Source: Certhia americana (Eukaryota; Chordata; Aves; Passeriformes; Certhiidae). From it: a stretch of 64,000 nucleotides of DNA. Below are positions 25,601-35,489 of this stretch, piece after piece. The DNA is taken from the NCBI GenBank assembly GCA_018697195.1, contig JAGMWU010000130.1, positions 36,001 to 100,000 of the forward strand, given 5' to 3'. The notes under the pieces were generated by a model. The model ran no database searches. It was not told where the DNA came from and saw nothing but the letters and a program-made list of their open reading frames with translations. The position numbers and the translations under genes are program-made. Numbering within the stretch: position 1 is the first letter of the stretch; each line of letters begins with the position of its first letter.

Positions 25601-28600
25601 GTTGGTTGTGCCAAGGAGAATACAAACTAAGGATTTGCAAGTGTTTGGGGTGGAAGAGATTCTCTGAATGACAGGTTTTGGCTGAGGAAATGGAACCCTC
25701 AGTGCAGTAATGCTACTGAAAACTTTAGAGAGCATAGTTGCCCTCACAACTGAGACTATGTGCCAGTTCTGCCATTACCCATTTCCACTAATTATTTCTG
25801 TGCCAAGACTCCAAGGAGAAGAGGGTGGCTGCTGATTTAAATTTCCTCTTGTATTCACCAGGAATATAGAGCAAATGAAACCATATTCTTAAACTTGGAT
25901 TCACTGTAAGACATAGGGGGGAAAAAGAAGGAGGTACCCTGGAGAAAATGTGCTGAACCAAGGATTGAATGCTGTCAGATCTCCCTGTTGCCTCCATTAA
26001 AGTTAATTAAGTAATGATGTGCTTAGCAGTTGTTACTAATCACTTTACTGCAATGTCTGCAAAGGGGACCTTAAGATGCCTTTGATCATGAATTAACACT
26101 TGGAATTTTTGGAGCACTTTTTAATCAACTGTACCTTTTGGGGCAGTAGCTCTTGAGAGTTCACACATTTTTTCCTACTGCCCGGTAAGCACTTGGAACA
26201 TGCATTTTTTTTCCCCTTTACTAAAGTAAGGAAAGTAGTAAGAAAATATAAGTAGAATATAAGTTCTGATCTAGTGTGTAACATGTTTTGAGAGGGGTTT
26301 TTTGATTCTTCTGCAGCCTTGTGCAGAGTCAGTGCCTTATGAAGAGGCTTTAGCCAATCGCAGAGTTCTCCTGAGTTCTACAGAAAGCAGGGAAGGACTT
26401 GCACAACAGGTATTGTAGTATACATTGTACCAACATAACATCTGGTAGTGTATTTTGGGAAGGTAAACTTGTATCAAAGTCTCCACATTTGTGTCTGTGG
26501 TCATTTCTAGGTATATATGAGTATGCTGAAGTTTAAAATTACACTGTAGATATCTTGTAGAGTTTTGAAAGTAAAACCCTGGTCAGGCTGGGTTATCTGC
26601 AGTATGCACATGTAGATAGATACAGGAGCCAGGATTATGCCATTGATATCTTCATTTGGAAATATAAGAAGTCAGGTAGTCTTTAATAATTAAAATAAAT
26701 GCAAAATAAAGACAGAAATAAGGCATACTGAAGGATTATTTTTTACATTGTGTACTGATTGGGGTCCTCTTTTGGACTATGCAGGAATTATTAACACTGG
26801 TTAGGAGCAGTCATTTTTCTTTTCAGTTCGAAACTCTGATCTATTACTCTTATCTTCCAGTATGCATATATATATATATATATATACATAACTTTTTCCT
26901 GGGAAGTGAAGCAGGGTGGGTAACACGGTATTTAAAAGGCCTACAGAGTTTATCCATTGCTTCATATGAATGAGAATAGCTAATTAATACTGGCATTACC
27001 TTGTGTACTCGGCCTGTGCTTCACTCATTGTTATTGAACAGTTACAGAAACAAATACTTGGGTGGTTTTTTGTTTTTTTTTTTTTTTTTTTAGTTGCCAA
27101 TATTTTAAGTATATTAGTAGGAGTGAAACTAATTTCAGCAGAAATGAGCAGTGATTAGATGTGTTCTGTTCCAAAGTTATTTTCTTTCCTGTACAAAGTG
27201 GGCGAGTCTGTCTGTGTGAGGTGGGACAGCTGGGAGAGGACAGTTTATCTTTGTAGTGTGGAAAAAGGTAGTGATAGTGCCAGGTGCATATCTTTCAAGT
27301 TTTTATAAAATTCTTCCCTTTGGTTTTTCGCCTAGTACAGTGTTGCCAGTTTTATGAGCTGTGCATGTATCTAACTAATTAAATAATTGGCCATTTTTGA
27401 CTAAGAGCCACAGCTAAACACACAGCTCAAAACAGTGGTTGTTTACCTGCTGCACTTTGTTAGCTCACTTATGTAATGTTTTAAAATAATACTGTCCTTA
27501 AACATTTCCTGTGTGTGGGTTTTTTCCTCCCTGGGTTCAATAACCTGGACTGTAAACTTTCCCTTCTAAAGGTCCAGCAAAGTTTGGAGAAAATTGCAAA
27601 ACTTGAACAAGAAAAAGAACACTGGATGTTGGAGGCCCAGCTAGCTAAAATAAAGCTAGAGAAAGAAAACCAAAAACTGAAGAACTCTCTGAGTGGACAT
27701 TTAACTGAAACTATCCAGGAGCATTCAGTTTTGCCAAATATAGCAGAACAAAAGAAGGAAACCACAGAAAAGAGTCGGAGAGAACCTATTAAGAGCACCA
27801 GTCTGGTAAGTGACCTTTCCCTTCAGGAGAAAAATCTACTTTCTTTAGTCGCAGTGCTGTTTGATCAGTGGAACACAAAAAATGAAAGCCTTTTGACTGT
27901 ATTGAAAAGCATTCACTCTTGGGGTCCTTGTATTTGCAAAGCTGCTTGCAAATTCTTTCTGCAGAGTTTGGCACTTTTTGGATTTTGAGACTTTGTTCGC
28001 TGTCTTTAGTATTGTGAAGATACTTTTGTAGTTCTGTGTAACTGAAGGGGAAATAATAAGTGCTTAACCTCCTGATTTGTCTGTAGTTAAGAAACCTTGC
28101 AAGTGGTGTGTATCTCGGGTTGGGCCTGTGTTTCCAATACTTTTATTCATCTCTAGGTATGTTAAAGCAAATGTAAGTAGGTAGGGAGTGTTTGTACACA
28201 AGTTTGAAGGCTTATTAGGGTCAGTCTGGGTTTGAGCAATTACTTTTGGATGTAGCATGCATTCTTTCCTTGCTCCTCTGTGTTGGTAAATGGCTTTTTC
28301 CTGTTTACTGCACATATTTAAAATGAATTGGCCTTTCCCCTGAATTCCACTTCTGAAGTGGCATAGTGCTGTTAACAGGAAAGTCATCTGTAAGAAATAA
28401 ATATACTTAGCATTCAATAGAATTCTTTTTTTTTTTTTTCCCCACTTTCTTGCTCCAAGATAAAAATAAGAAGTGGATTGTTTTGAAATCGCCAGTTTTG
28501 AAATAAACTGGCATCTTAAGTTTTTGATCCTCTATTTGAATCCTTGGGAATTTGAGGAGAATGTTACAGGTCAACATACTGTATGACTCTTTCCCAGAAA

Positions 28601-31600
28601 CATAAATCTCTAGTCCTGTTCAGATTAAGGGGAAAAAGCCCTTTGATTCTCCATGAAGATACCCTTTCATAAAACCAGGTATTGGCTTACTCTACTCCTG
28701 TAGAGATTTGTCAGTGCTTTACTAGTCAGAGGGGAAAGGAAGTAATTTGGAAGGCATTCAAGAAATCCATGTTGACTTTCCTTCCTCGTAAACATGACAA
28801 GTAATGTTTCAGTGTGCTAACCTGGCTCTGAATTCATTCCATATGATCAAGTAGTTGCATAACCATGTGAATGAGCCCAGCTGCATCTTGTTGCTTTTAT
28901 TGCCTTTTCCCTGTGTACCTCATAAGACAGGAGATATATTTTTGAGAGTTGGTGTCAGGTTTAATTCTGTTCAAGGCACTCATGTAACCACTCTTGTTTA
29001 TGTTACAGGTGGAAATACTTAAACTTGATTTCAGTCTGAATGGTTGCAAGATTGTTTAAATTCAAAGTCCTTCTATGACTGAATCCAAAATGCAGCTATG
29101 GTATCTATTTTTTTGCAGTTCTCATTAAGTGTATTTTCTTCCTTGTTCTAGATTGGAATGTTGACTTTAACTACTGATAATGAAAAGGTAATCTGTTTTA
29201 AACATTATTAAAGTCCATCTGTTAAATACTTCAGTTCTGATTCTGCTAAACTTATTCCACAGGTCTAATTACTAAGAATGCTCCTGTATAATGGCACGAG
29301 TTGACTGTGTAGTCTGGATATACTAAATGGTCAAATTTCTGAAATGAATGTGTTCCTTAATTTTCTTCTTCTGTTAGTGACCTGTTATTTGGCCCATGGA
29401 GGCATTTTGGAGCTGTGTGAACTGAAGTCAGGGTCTGCTCTCTGTAATTTGAGGAGGACACTTGTCTGTCTGTCCCTCAGTAGCCCACACTACATTCCAA
29501 GCCTCAATTCTTAACCCTGGAGGAAGGGCTCAAGCTACATAAAAGACCCTGTCTGCAGTGCCTAGGGTAAAAAGCAGAGATCACCCTGAAACAAACCTTG
29601 AAACAGTTCTCAGACTAAATGTTAACTATTTAGCCCTGCTATAGTGTAACACTTGCTCCAGCAGAAACTTCTGAGAGTAAGATTCACTTGCTTTCCCTTT
29701 CTGGTATCACAGGGAACTGATGCCTAGTTTAGTTCACTCCTTGTCTGCTGAAAGTGTGATTAAAAAGGGGTAGGGGGCTAGATGAAAACTGATACAAGTT
29801 CTTAAAGACTTCTGCATAGTGCTGAACTTGAAGGTAGTGAGAAATCATGTGAAAGATGACTCCAGTGGATTAGTCTGTAAACTACTGAGTTGTTTGGCTT
29901 TTTTATTTTTTATTTTCTTTTTAAAGAGACTTCTGGAACATACAACATTAGCAAGAGTTATGACTTCTGTAAATTTCTGAAATACATTTATCTGAAGGAA
30001 TTCTTCCTTGTTGGGAAGAGACAGTAAGTTTTCATGTAGGTGGAAGCTGTTCATTTCTGTGTATTTTCATCTTCGTCAGACTCCTGATATATAAAAGCAA
30101 GTTAAATTCTTACCTCTTCAGTCAGCTGTTTGTCCTGTAAGGAAATCTGACATTAAGAGGCCCCATCAGAGTGACAAATTGCAGTGTGGCCTGCTGTAAT
30201 TTGTCTCTTGTGTTTGGGGAATTTGATACTTTTTGATAGAGCAGCCAGGCCTCAGAAGGAAAGAAGGAAAAAAAGTCTGTATACAGGCAATGTTGTGATT
30301 CAGGTATTCTCTCTACTAAACATAAATGTTGTCTGCTTAAATTTTTCTTTGCCAGGCTCCAGATGTTGAGTCTCGTGAAGACCTGATAAAAACTCACTAC
30401 ATGGCCAGGATAGCAGAGCTGACCTCTCACCTGCAGCTTGCTGACAGCAAATCAGTGCACTTCCATGCTGAGGTGAGCATGCAGGCAATGGCAGTAAATC
30501 TCTTTTTGAACTTCCCACAGGCAAGTGCTGTGATAGTGAGTTTCAATATAAGGAGCATAATGTTTTATAAAAATCTGTTCCTGGGATATTTTTTACTGTG
30601 GTCTAGCATACATAAAAACAGATACTGTAAAAGAACTTCTTATGTTTAATAAATCCTTTGGTAGCCTTGTCTTGGCTGTATTAAGAAGTATAATGTGTGT
30701 CATGTATAGGTTTGTTCACATAAGCTGAAGCAGCTGGCTTTAGTTTCCAAGGAAGTTTTGACTTAATTTTATAGTGGTGCTGATGTCATTCAAAAATATT
30801 TGAGTGTATTATGAAGTGATGGAAACAGCTCCCCTGAGAAAATTGGCTCTTAGGCAGAAGTTATACTGCAAGAATGAACAAGATGATTCACTGTATCTAT
30901 GGTTTCCTTTTCATTTCAAGTCATGAGGGAACTTTTCTTGAAAGTAGTGGCTATTTTGATTTGTGTAATAAACGATGTGGAATACACCAGAGCTCCAGGT
31001 TAAGAGAGCAAATCCTCTTAAGTATTTCTTTTTTAATGGAAGATGGCAGAGTATGGAGGAACCATCTTTTCTGTGGTATTTGAGCCTTGTATGAAGTGAG
31101 CTGTTTGTATTGCTTTTCACTTCTGAAAAGTTTTGTAGCAGTTACGTGAAAAATATGATATTTAGAGGATTGGCAACATGGGAGCTCTGTAAAATGAAGC
31201 TTTTAATGTTAACTATTCCAATACCTCTGCATTTAAAACTGTGCATAAGCTCTGGGTTTCTTGAAATCCAAGTATCACAGAAAGATGGAAGAGTCCAAAG
31301 CAAGCACTTAAGGATGCCACAAGGCAATACTCTGGAACTGACTTTCTTCCCTTGTACCCTCCCTATCCTGTTCTTGGTAGTGTCGAGCACTTGCCAAAAG
31401 ACTTTCTTTGGCAGAGAAGTCCAAGGAATCCCTCACAGAAGAGTTGAAGCTTGCCAGTCAAAACATCACCAGGTTACAGGCAAGTAAATTGTTCAGTATT
31501 GTAATAGATGAATTCTGTAATCATGTGTAAGGGGAAGTTGGAGCAGAAAAATTACAACCATCTAGCCTGGCTGTGCCATTACTAGATCCTGAGTTGTGGA

Positions 31601-34600
31601 ATATAAAAACTCTATTGGTATGTAGAGAAGAACCTTAAATAATACACTTTAAATCCCAGGTATGAAGTCGGAGTGGAACATGCTTCCAAGAAGAGGGTGT
31701 AGTGGCAAAACCTGTGTGTTCTAGAACATTTGATGTCAAGGATTTTCGTGAAAATGAGAGAGTTGTAGTGTCAAAAGGGGTGGTTGTTTGACTGATTTCA
31801 GATTATACAAGGAATTCTTAGTCCTTTCTTGCACCTGGGTCTGAAAGTTTTAAAAAATGCCAGATTGATTTGGGTTTTTTAATACAGATACCTAATTAGG
31901 CAAAGATAGTTTTGGGGTAATCTTTAAGAAGCTGTTGTTAACAAAAATCAGCTTTTACACCATCCTGTGAGTGTCCTGTCCCTTTGTCCTTCTCCTCCAC
32001 ACAGCTGAGAAAGGAGCCAGTAGTACAATAATGTATAAATAAATACACAATTCATAAATTCCTTTGTGTTTTCTTCACACTTAGTTCATATCGTTGTTTA
32101 TCTGTCTGTGGTGGTGAGTACCAAAATTGCTCCATATAGGCCAGGAATATAATGTTAGAAGCTTTGAACTATTGTTCCCATGAACAATCCTTTTTAAACA
32201 CTTTTTTAATTTGTTCCTTTAAGAAATTCCACAATCAATGTTGAACTCAGCATGAGATGTTAATTTCCAACTTCATATTAAACTTCTTAGGAAAAGATAG
32301 CAGGCACACACCATTTGTATTTTTAGTAGTCTGTGGTCCTCTGAAGGTGCTTTGTCCCCCTCCTTTGGTCAGAGCAGAGTTCAGATCAAGCTGTGGAACT
32401 CGATATTTCCTATAAAGCCATGCTGGTCTTCTGCCACAGTCACTCCATCTTAGGCATTGGATTGTTCCTCATTCTGTCCTTGATCATTCAGCTTTTCTGG
32501 GCCCCTGTAACTTCCAGGGCAGTTTTACCTGGGACCTTTCCAAGCATACCTTGAAAGAAGCCAGAATCTACTCTTCTGAGTCTAGGGTTGCTGTAATTCT
32601 GCTATTCATCTTGCTTCCCTCAGGATCCTGAATTCCACTAACCCATAATAACTGCAGCCAAGGCTGCCACTGGCTTTCACATCCCTGACCAGCTTTTCCT
32701 TGTTTGTGAGTCACAGGTCCAGAAGAGAGCATCTCTTGGTCCCATTGATCACTGGTATCAAGAAGTTCTCTGCCACACTCAAGACAACTCCTCAGTTGCT
32801 TGTGTTCCACCTTGCTGCCCTTCCAGGGTGTGTCAGAGTAGTTAAAATCTCTTATGAGGATCAGGGTCTGTGGATGAGAGATTTTTATCTGCTTGCAGCA
32901 GATGCCTGTCATACCACTATGTTGTTCTACTTATGAGATTTAATAGTCTTCAAGCCACTTCTCACAGAGCATGAGTTCTTCCCTTCTGTCCTTCCTAAAG
33001 TGTGTGTATCCTTCATTGCTGTGTTCTAGTCATGCACACTATCCCCCCTTGTCTCTGTAACCTCAGAGAGATCATAACTCTCTGTAGCTGCATGTGGAAT
33101 GGTGATTCCTCCAGCTTTGGAGGCCAGGTGTGTTCTTGTGCAGGCCGTGCTTTAACCCTATAAACATTACTTGTTTCCTGCCTGGAAGCAAGGGTGGAAA
33201 TCTTAGCTGTTACTCTTTTATGTAAGCAATAAAAGGTGGGGGAAAAATCTAAAGGAAACAACACCAAAATAAAGGGAAGGAACCATGCATGAGACTTCAG
33301 ATAAAAGAAAAGTAGCTGTTGACTTCATTTCATAAAACAGTTGGTTTTTGTTTTTTTTTATTTTAGCTGAATTGCACACACTCAGCATCAAAAGTGAACT
33401 TACTAAGTGGAGGTGGAAGTGTGCTGCTTTGCCAGGTATTACTAATACTGAGCCAGGGCCTCTGGTTATTTTATTTTTCCCTTAGGATGAATTGATGACG
33501 ACAAAGAGGAGCTATGAGGACCAGTTAAGCATGATGAGTGACCATCTGTGCAGTATGAATGAAACCTTGACTAAGCAGAGGGAAGAGATTGATACACTAA
33601 AGATGACCAGTAAGGTGAGATGGAAGTGCTGGCACGGGCCTCTGACTGCAGCTGGGGGTGTGAGGGTTATATTTGGTGTTCCTGCAGTGCTGCCCTTGGA
33701 CAAACCAGCTCACAAGATCTAACTCTTACTCTGAGCCAGCTGGAAAGAAAACTCCAAACCTGCTCTTTCAAGTTTCAGTGAAGAAAAGATTCTTGCAAAA
33801 CATACATGTGGGAAAGAACACACTCTTCATGTCACTGTTTCACATTAGGTTCTCAAAGTGTACACTCTGATGGCAGATTATACCATTTTTTTGGTTTAGA
33901 TGTGGTGAAAATGGAACTATTTGTAAATCCAGCTGGTGAGGCTGAGTGGATATGATAAGTCCTAGGTAGAAGTGTCCCTTCTGCACTCCTTTTGGTTGCA
34001 GCATACTCTGTCCTTAGCAGCTGATCTCTTTCTCTATTTTATTTCCATATTCTAACTCATCTGTCCCTCATCCTCGTATAGGAATAAAAAAAGTTGCCAC
34101 TTGTATTCTTCTATGAACTTGAAATGCACACTTAAATTCTTTATCAGGCAAGGAGTCTACCCACTTGTGAGAAACAGACTTTTAACTTACCAAATAATGA
34201 AAAATACAGAAGTCTGCTCTTTTGAGCTGCCAGTGATTAAAACATGTTTTACCCTGTTCTGATGCTTCTAGGGAGGAACAGATGTTGTGAAGGCCTTTGC
34301 CCTTTACTTGTCCAACTGTGAAACAAATAAATTATCATTATTCATCTTAATTGTGGGATGCATGGAAGCAGGTGTTACTGAAGGACTAAAAAAATAAAAA
34401 TAATTTTTAAAAATCCATGTTCTGATTAAAGATCCCATGATGTTGATTTTTTTCTTTTAGAGTTAACTCTTCTCCCTGTTTTTTCTTCAGATTTATGAGT
34501 GTTTTAACTTGGCATTGTTTTCTTTAAAATTACTTTGTGGTGTATAAGTCCTTGTGTTTCCAGAAGCAAGCTCTTGGCTGCATACTGACTGTAGCACTTA

Positions 34601-35489
34601 ATGTTTTTATAATTTTTTTTTATAAACTAATGTTTTCTGAAATGTCTCACTTGCCAATACTTCTAAGACTTGAATTGGTACTCTGTCTGTAAGGACCTCA
34701 GAATCTCCCAGCAGGTGCCACAGGGGTTTTCAAAGGTTACCAAATGTAGAAAGAGATTCAGTTGAAATCCAAACGATGCAGTTAAAGCCCTTATCACTCG
34801 GAGAGGGTTGTTGGTTAGATTGAAAACAAATGTTATCTTCAGGAAATAGGAAGACTGAGAATTGCCAGCAAGTAACTATTGCACAAAATTTTATTTTAAG
34901 CTCCACATTTCCTTTGTGGAATTACTGCAGGTCAAAAGTGAGTTGGCTAGCTGTGGAACAAACTTTGTTCTGAGCTAGGAATAATCTGTACAACCTGAAT
35001 TAAAATAAAATTTATTTTGGAAAAAATCCCCGGTATGGTGGGGGATTGATTTTTAATTTGATGCAATTATTCTATAAGAAGTTATTTGGAGTAGCACCTG
35101 AAGGTAGATTATTATTGGACTTGCCTTCACTGCCCTTACAGTATTAGTGGTATCAATACAGTTGAGTGTCTTGGGACTTTTCCCTCAAATGTCTTTCACA
35201 GGTTTCAGTTGTAGTAAGGAATTGTTGTGCTTGTTTGAGGTATCTGGTACTTGCCTCTCTTGTGCTTATAGAAATAGGGGAATTTTCAGAGCAAATGGTT
35301 ACAATCTGTCAAAATTGAAGTCTGTGGACTGTTCATTTTCAGTCTGACTGTACCTTGTTTGCTGTAAGCATAAAGTATCAGACATCAGATTTTGTATGTT
35401 AGCTGTCTAGATTTCCTTACCTGAATGATAACATTCTCTTTGCTTGTTTCTCGTTGCAGGGAAATTCTAAAAAGAACAAAAATCGATAG
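5278..35489 (+). CDS. PPP1R21: PPP1R21 (FERRY complex subunit 2), 22 coding exons, 778 aa
   Basis: Protein phosphatase 1 regulatory subunit 21 (KLRAQ1), a coiled-coil protein of early endosomes and a subunit of the five-part FERRY complex that links Rab5 endosomes to mRNA and ribosomes. Spliced order: 5278-5334, 8004-8072, 8470-8616, 10381-10482, 11152-11316, 11417-11475, 13877-13971, 16228-16280, 18268-18417, 21519-21620, 21696-21784, 22709-22845, 23479-23571, 24897-25024, 25399-25551, 26317-26409, 27572-27805, 29152-29187, 30356-30472, 31381-31479, 33486-33614, 35460-35489. The frame stays open to a TAG. The length of 778 residues compares with about 780 in human. The N-terminal KLRAQ motif is residues 19-23. 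Coiled coils are likely at about 20-210, 570-610 and 660-765. The TTKRSYEDQ signature is residues 731-739. The start has a good context (GGCGGAGATGG). Twenty introns look GT-AG; intron 20 is GC-AG. No broken exon is seen. Confidence 0.97.
8004..8072 (+). CDS. PPP1R21: PPP1R21 coding exon 2 (residues 20-42)
   Basis: Acceptor TTTTTCAG, donor GTAATC, phase 0. Encodes LRAQNQVLKKGVVDEQ..., the rest of the KLRAQ motif and the start of the first coiled coil. Intron 2 (8073-8469, 397 bp) is AT-rich with nothing recognised. Confidence 0.97.
8470..8616 (+). CDS. PPP1R21: PPP1R21 coding exon 3 (residues 43-91)
   Basis: Acceptor TTTAATCAG, donor GTACGT, phase 0. Coiled-coil heptads with the conserved string LTFRNQQLAKRVELLQDEL. 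Intron 3 (8617-10380, 1764 bp) shows nothing recognisable. Confidence 0.97.
10381..10482 (+). CDS. PPP1R21: PPP1R21 coding exon 4 (residues 92-125)
   Basis: Acceptor TCTCTTTTAG, donor GTGAGT, phase 0. Encodes a serine-rich linker and LQKKIEENERLHIL. The final residue is leucine where I recall glutamine in human. Intron 4 (10483-11151, 669 bp) holds nothing recognised. Confidence 0.96.
11152..11316 (+). CDS. PPP1R21: PPP1R21 coding exon 5 (residues 126-180)
   Basis: Acceptor TTCCTGTAG, donor GTAAGG, phase 0. Coiled-coil segment FFEADEQHKRLEAELRSRLE.... Intron 5 (11317-11416) is only 100 bp and has a weak, purine-interrupted tract before its ATAAAG acceptor. Confidence 0.97.
11417..11475 (+). 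CDS. PPP1R21: PPP1R21 coding exon 6 (residues 181-200, split)
   Basis: Begins IKSQTLEREAKD and ends two bases into a cysteine codon (TG|C) before GTAAGT. Intron 6 (11476-13876, 2401 bp) contains poly-T near 12340 and a GT repeat at 13833-13848, but no other exon that I can see. Confidence 0.95.
13833..13848. repeat. (GT)n microsatellite
   Basis: Eight GT units, 28 bp upstream of the exon 7 acceptor of PPP1R21 and followed by a T-rich tract. Confidence 0.85.
13877..13971 (+). CDS. PPP1R21: PPP1R21 coding exon 7 (residues 200-232, split)
   Basis: Acceptor TTATTTAG, donor GTACGT. Encodes CQQQLKNLQAALGSRLEES and then IINEKVPFNDT. It ends one base into the next codon. Intron 7 (13972-16227, 2256 bp) shows no recognised element. 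Confidence 0.96.
16228..16280 (+). CDS. PPP1R21: PPP1R21 coding exon 8 (residues 232-249)
   Basis: Acceptor GTCCTACAG, donor GTAAGT; the exon restores phase 0. It reads RSARYNALNVPLHNRRNQ. The YNALNVPLHNRR core is the conserved family sequence, while the four residues before it differ from the human sequence as I recall it. Intron 8 (16281-18267, 1987 bp) has nothing recognised. Confidence 0.95.
18268..18417 (+). CDS. PPP1R21: PPP1R21 coding exon 9 (residues 250-299)
   Basis: Acceptor CTTTACAG, donor GTAAAG, phase 0. Encodes LKLRDLAGQAVAFVQELV, the start of the helical central region. Intron 9 (18418-21518, 3101 bp) is the longest and holds two adjacent poly-T tracts (19607-19677) and T-rich sequence near 20100-20140. 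Confidence 0.97.
19607..19677. repeat. Paired poly-T tracts
   Basis: A run of 30 T (19607-19636) and a run of 28 T (19650-19677) are separated by GGGGTGGGTTTTG. Homopolymers this long are often mis-sized in assemblies. Confidence 0.9.
21519..21620 (+). CDS. PPP1R21: PPP1R21 coding exon 10 (residues 300-333)
   Basis: Acceptor CTGTCCTCAG, donor GTAAGA, phase 0. Encodes FSQYLHENASYVRPLEEGML and on to TVTVL. The next intron (21621-21695) is only 75 bp, a multiple of three, and has no in-frame stop. Confidence 0.97.
21696..21784 (+). CDS. PPP1R21: PPP1R21 coding exon 11 (residues 334-363, split)
   Basis: Acceptor TTCCTTTCAG, donor GTACCT. Encodes ETTVKLKAFSEHLASYLGFL and RKILPYQLK. It ends two bases into a serine codon (AG|T). 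Intron 11 (21785-22708, 924 bp) has nothing recognised. Confidence 0.96.
22709..22845 (+). CDS. PPP1R21: PPP1R21 coding exon 12 (residues 363-409, split)
   Basis: Acceptor TTCCTAG, donor GTAAGT. Encodes LEEECESSLCTAGLRARN and ends at LLALP plus one base. Intron 12 (22846-23478, 633 bp) has nothing recognised. Confidence 0.96.
23479..23571 (+). CDS. PPP1R21: PPP1R21 coding exon 13 (residues 409-440, split)
   Basis: Acceptor CTCTTGTAG, donor GTGAGA. Encodes STRPEGLLRTNYNF... to GFHDILK. Intron 13 (23572-24896, 1325 bp) has nothing recognised. Confidence 0.96.
24897..25024 (+). CDS. PPP1R21: PPP1R21 coding exon 14 (residues 440-482)
   Basis: Acceptor TTTTCCAG, donor GTAATG; phase returns to 0. 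Encodes DISKHYSQKAALEQEVPTAT and a helix ending LTNGMGK. Intron 14 (25025-25398, 374 bp) is AT-rich with nothing recognised. Confidence 0.96.
25399..25551 (+). CDS. PPP1R21: PPP1R21 coding exon 15 (residues 483-533)
   Basis: Acceptor GTGTCTAG, phase 0. Encodes MASFFSNNLDHFTSSLSYGP and the strongly conserved SPLSAECMLQYKKKAAAF. The donor GTTTGT is the weakest GT donor in this gene. Intron 15 (25552-26316, 765 bp) has nothing recognised. Confidence 0.95.
26317..26409 (+). CDS. PPP1R21: PPP1R21 coding exon 16 (residues 534-564)
   Basis: Acceptor TTCTGCAG, donor GTATTG, phase 0. Encodes PCAESVPYEEALANRRVLLS and STESREGLAQQ. Intron 16 (26410-27571, 1162 bp) contains a TA repeat (26866-26886) and a poly-T run near 27070. 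Confidence 0.96.
26866..26886. repeat. (AT)n microsatellite
   Basis: About ten AT units in intron 16 of PPP1R21. Confidence 0.9.
27572..27805 (+). CDS. PPP1R21: PPP1R21 coding exon 17 (residues 565-642)
   Basis: Acceptor TTCTAAAG, donor GTAAGT, phase 0. The first half (VQQSLEKIAKLEQEKEHWML and on to KLEKENQ) is a conserved coiled coil. The second half, to PIKSTSL, is a poorly conserved linker that appears a few residues shorter than in human just after KENQ. Intron 17 (27806-29151, 1346 bp) has nothing recognised. Confidence 0.95.
29152..29187 (+). CDS. PPP1R21: PPP1R21 coding exon 18 (residues 643-654), 36 nt
   Basis: Very short phase-0 exon IGMLTLTTDNEK between a TTGTTCTAG acceptor and a GTAATC donor. 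Because it is 36 nt, skipping it would keep the frame, so alternative splicing is plausible. Intron 18 (29188-30355, 1168 bp) has nothing recognised. Confidence 0.88.
30356..30472 (+). CDS. PPP1R21: PPP1R21 coding exon 19 (residues 655-693)
   Basis: Acceptor TTTGCCAG, donor GTGAGC, phase 0. Encodes APDVESREDLIKTHYMARIA and then LQLADSKSVHFHAE, the start of the C-terminal coiled coil. Intron 19 (30473-31380, 908 bp) has nothing recognised. Confidence 0.97.
31381..31479 (+). CDS. PPP1R21: PPP1R21 coding exon 20 (residues 694-726), GC donor
   Basis: Acceptor TTCTTGGTAG, phase 0. Encodes CRALAKRLSLAEKSKESLTE and ends ITRLQ. The following donor is CAG|GCAAGT, a non-canonical GC 5' splice site with otherwise perfect consensus. 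Intron 20 (31480-33485, 2006 bp) carries a reversed CR1 fossil. Confidence 0.96.
32330..32960 (-). mobile_element. CR1 LINE ORF2 endonuclease-region fossil
   Basis: Read on the - strand, a 115-codon open stretch (32568-32912) contains LILIRDFNYSDTPWKG and EHKQLRSCLEC. This is the avian CR1 counterpart of the AP-endonuclease GDFN region (typical form VLMGDFNHPDICW, AEHKQSRRFLEC). The glycine of GDFN is replaced by arginine. Further along the - strand (toward 32400) is RPAWLYRK-like sequence resembling CR1 RPAWMNKELL, in another frame. It is a dead fragment lacking the reverse transcriptase. Both edges are approximate, and I could not place 32960-33300. Confidence 0.75.
33486..33614 (+). CDS. 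PPP1R21: PPP1R21 coding exon 21 (residues 727-769)
   Basis: Acceptor TTTCCCTTAG, donor GTGAGA, phase 0. Carries the family signature TTKRSYEDQ (residues 731-739), then LSMMSDHLCSMNETLTKQRE. Intron 21 (33615-35459, 1845 bp) is AT-rich with nothing recognised. Confidence 0.97.
35460..35489 (+). CDS. PPP1R21: PPP1R21 last coding exon (residues 770-778 and stop)
   Basis: Acceptor CTCGTTGCAG, then GNSKKNKNR and TAG. The short basic tail matches the lysine/arginine-rich C-terminus of the family. Confidence 0.95.
   Translation, partial: GNSKKNKNR

Noticed and set aside
32960..33300. Extension of the CR1 fossil to the right
   Set aside because: I could not match this segment to upstream CR1 ORF2 sequence with confidence, so the element was ended near 32960.
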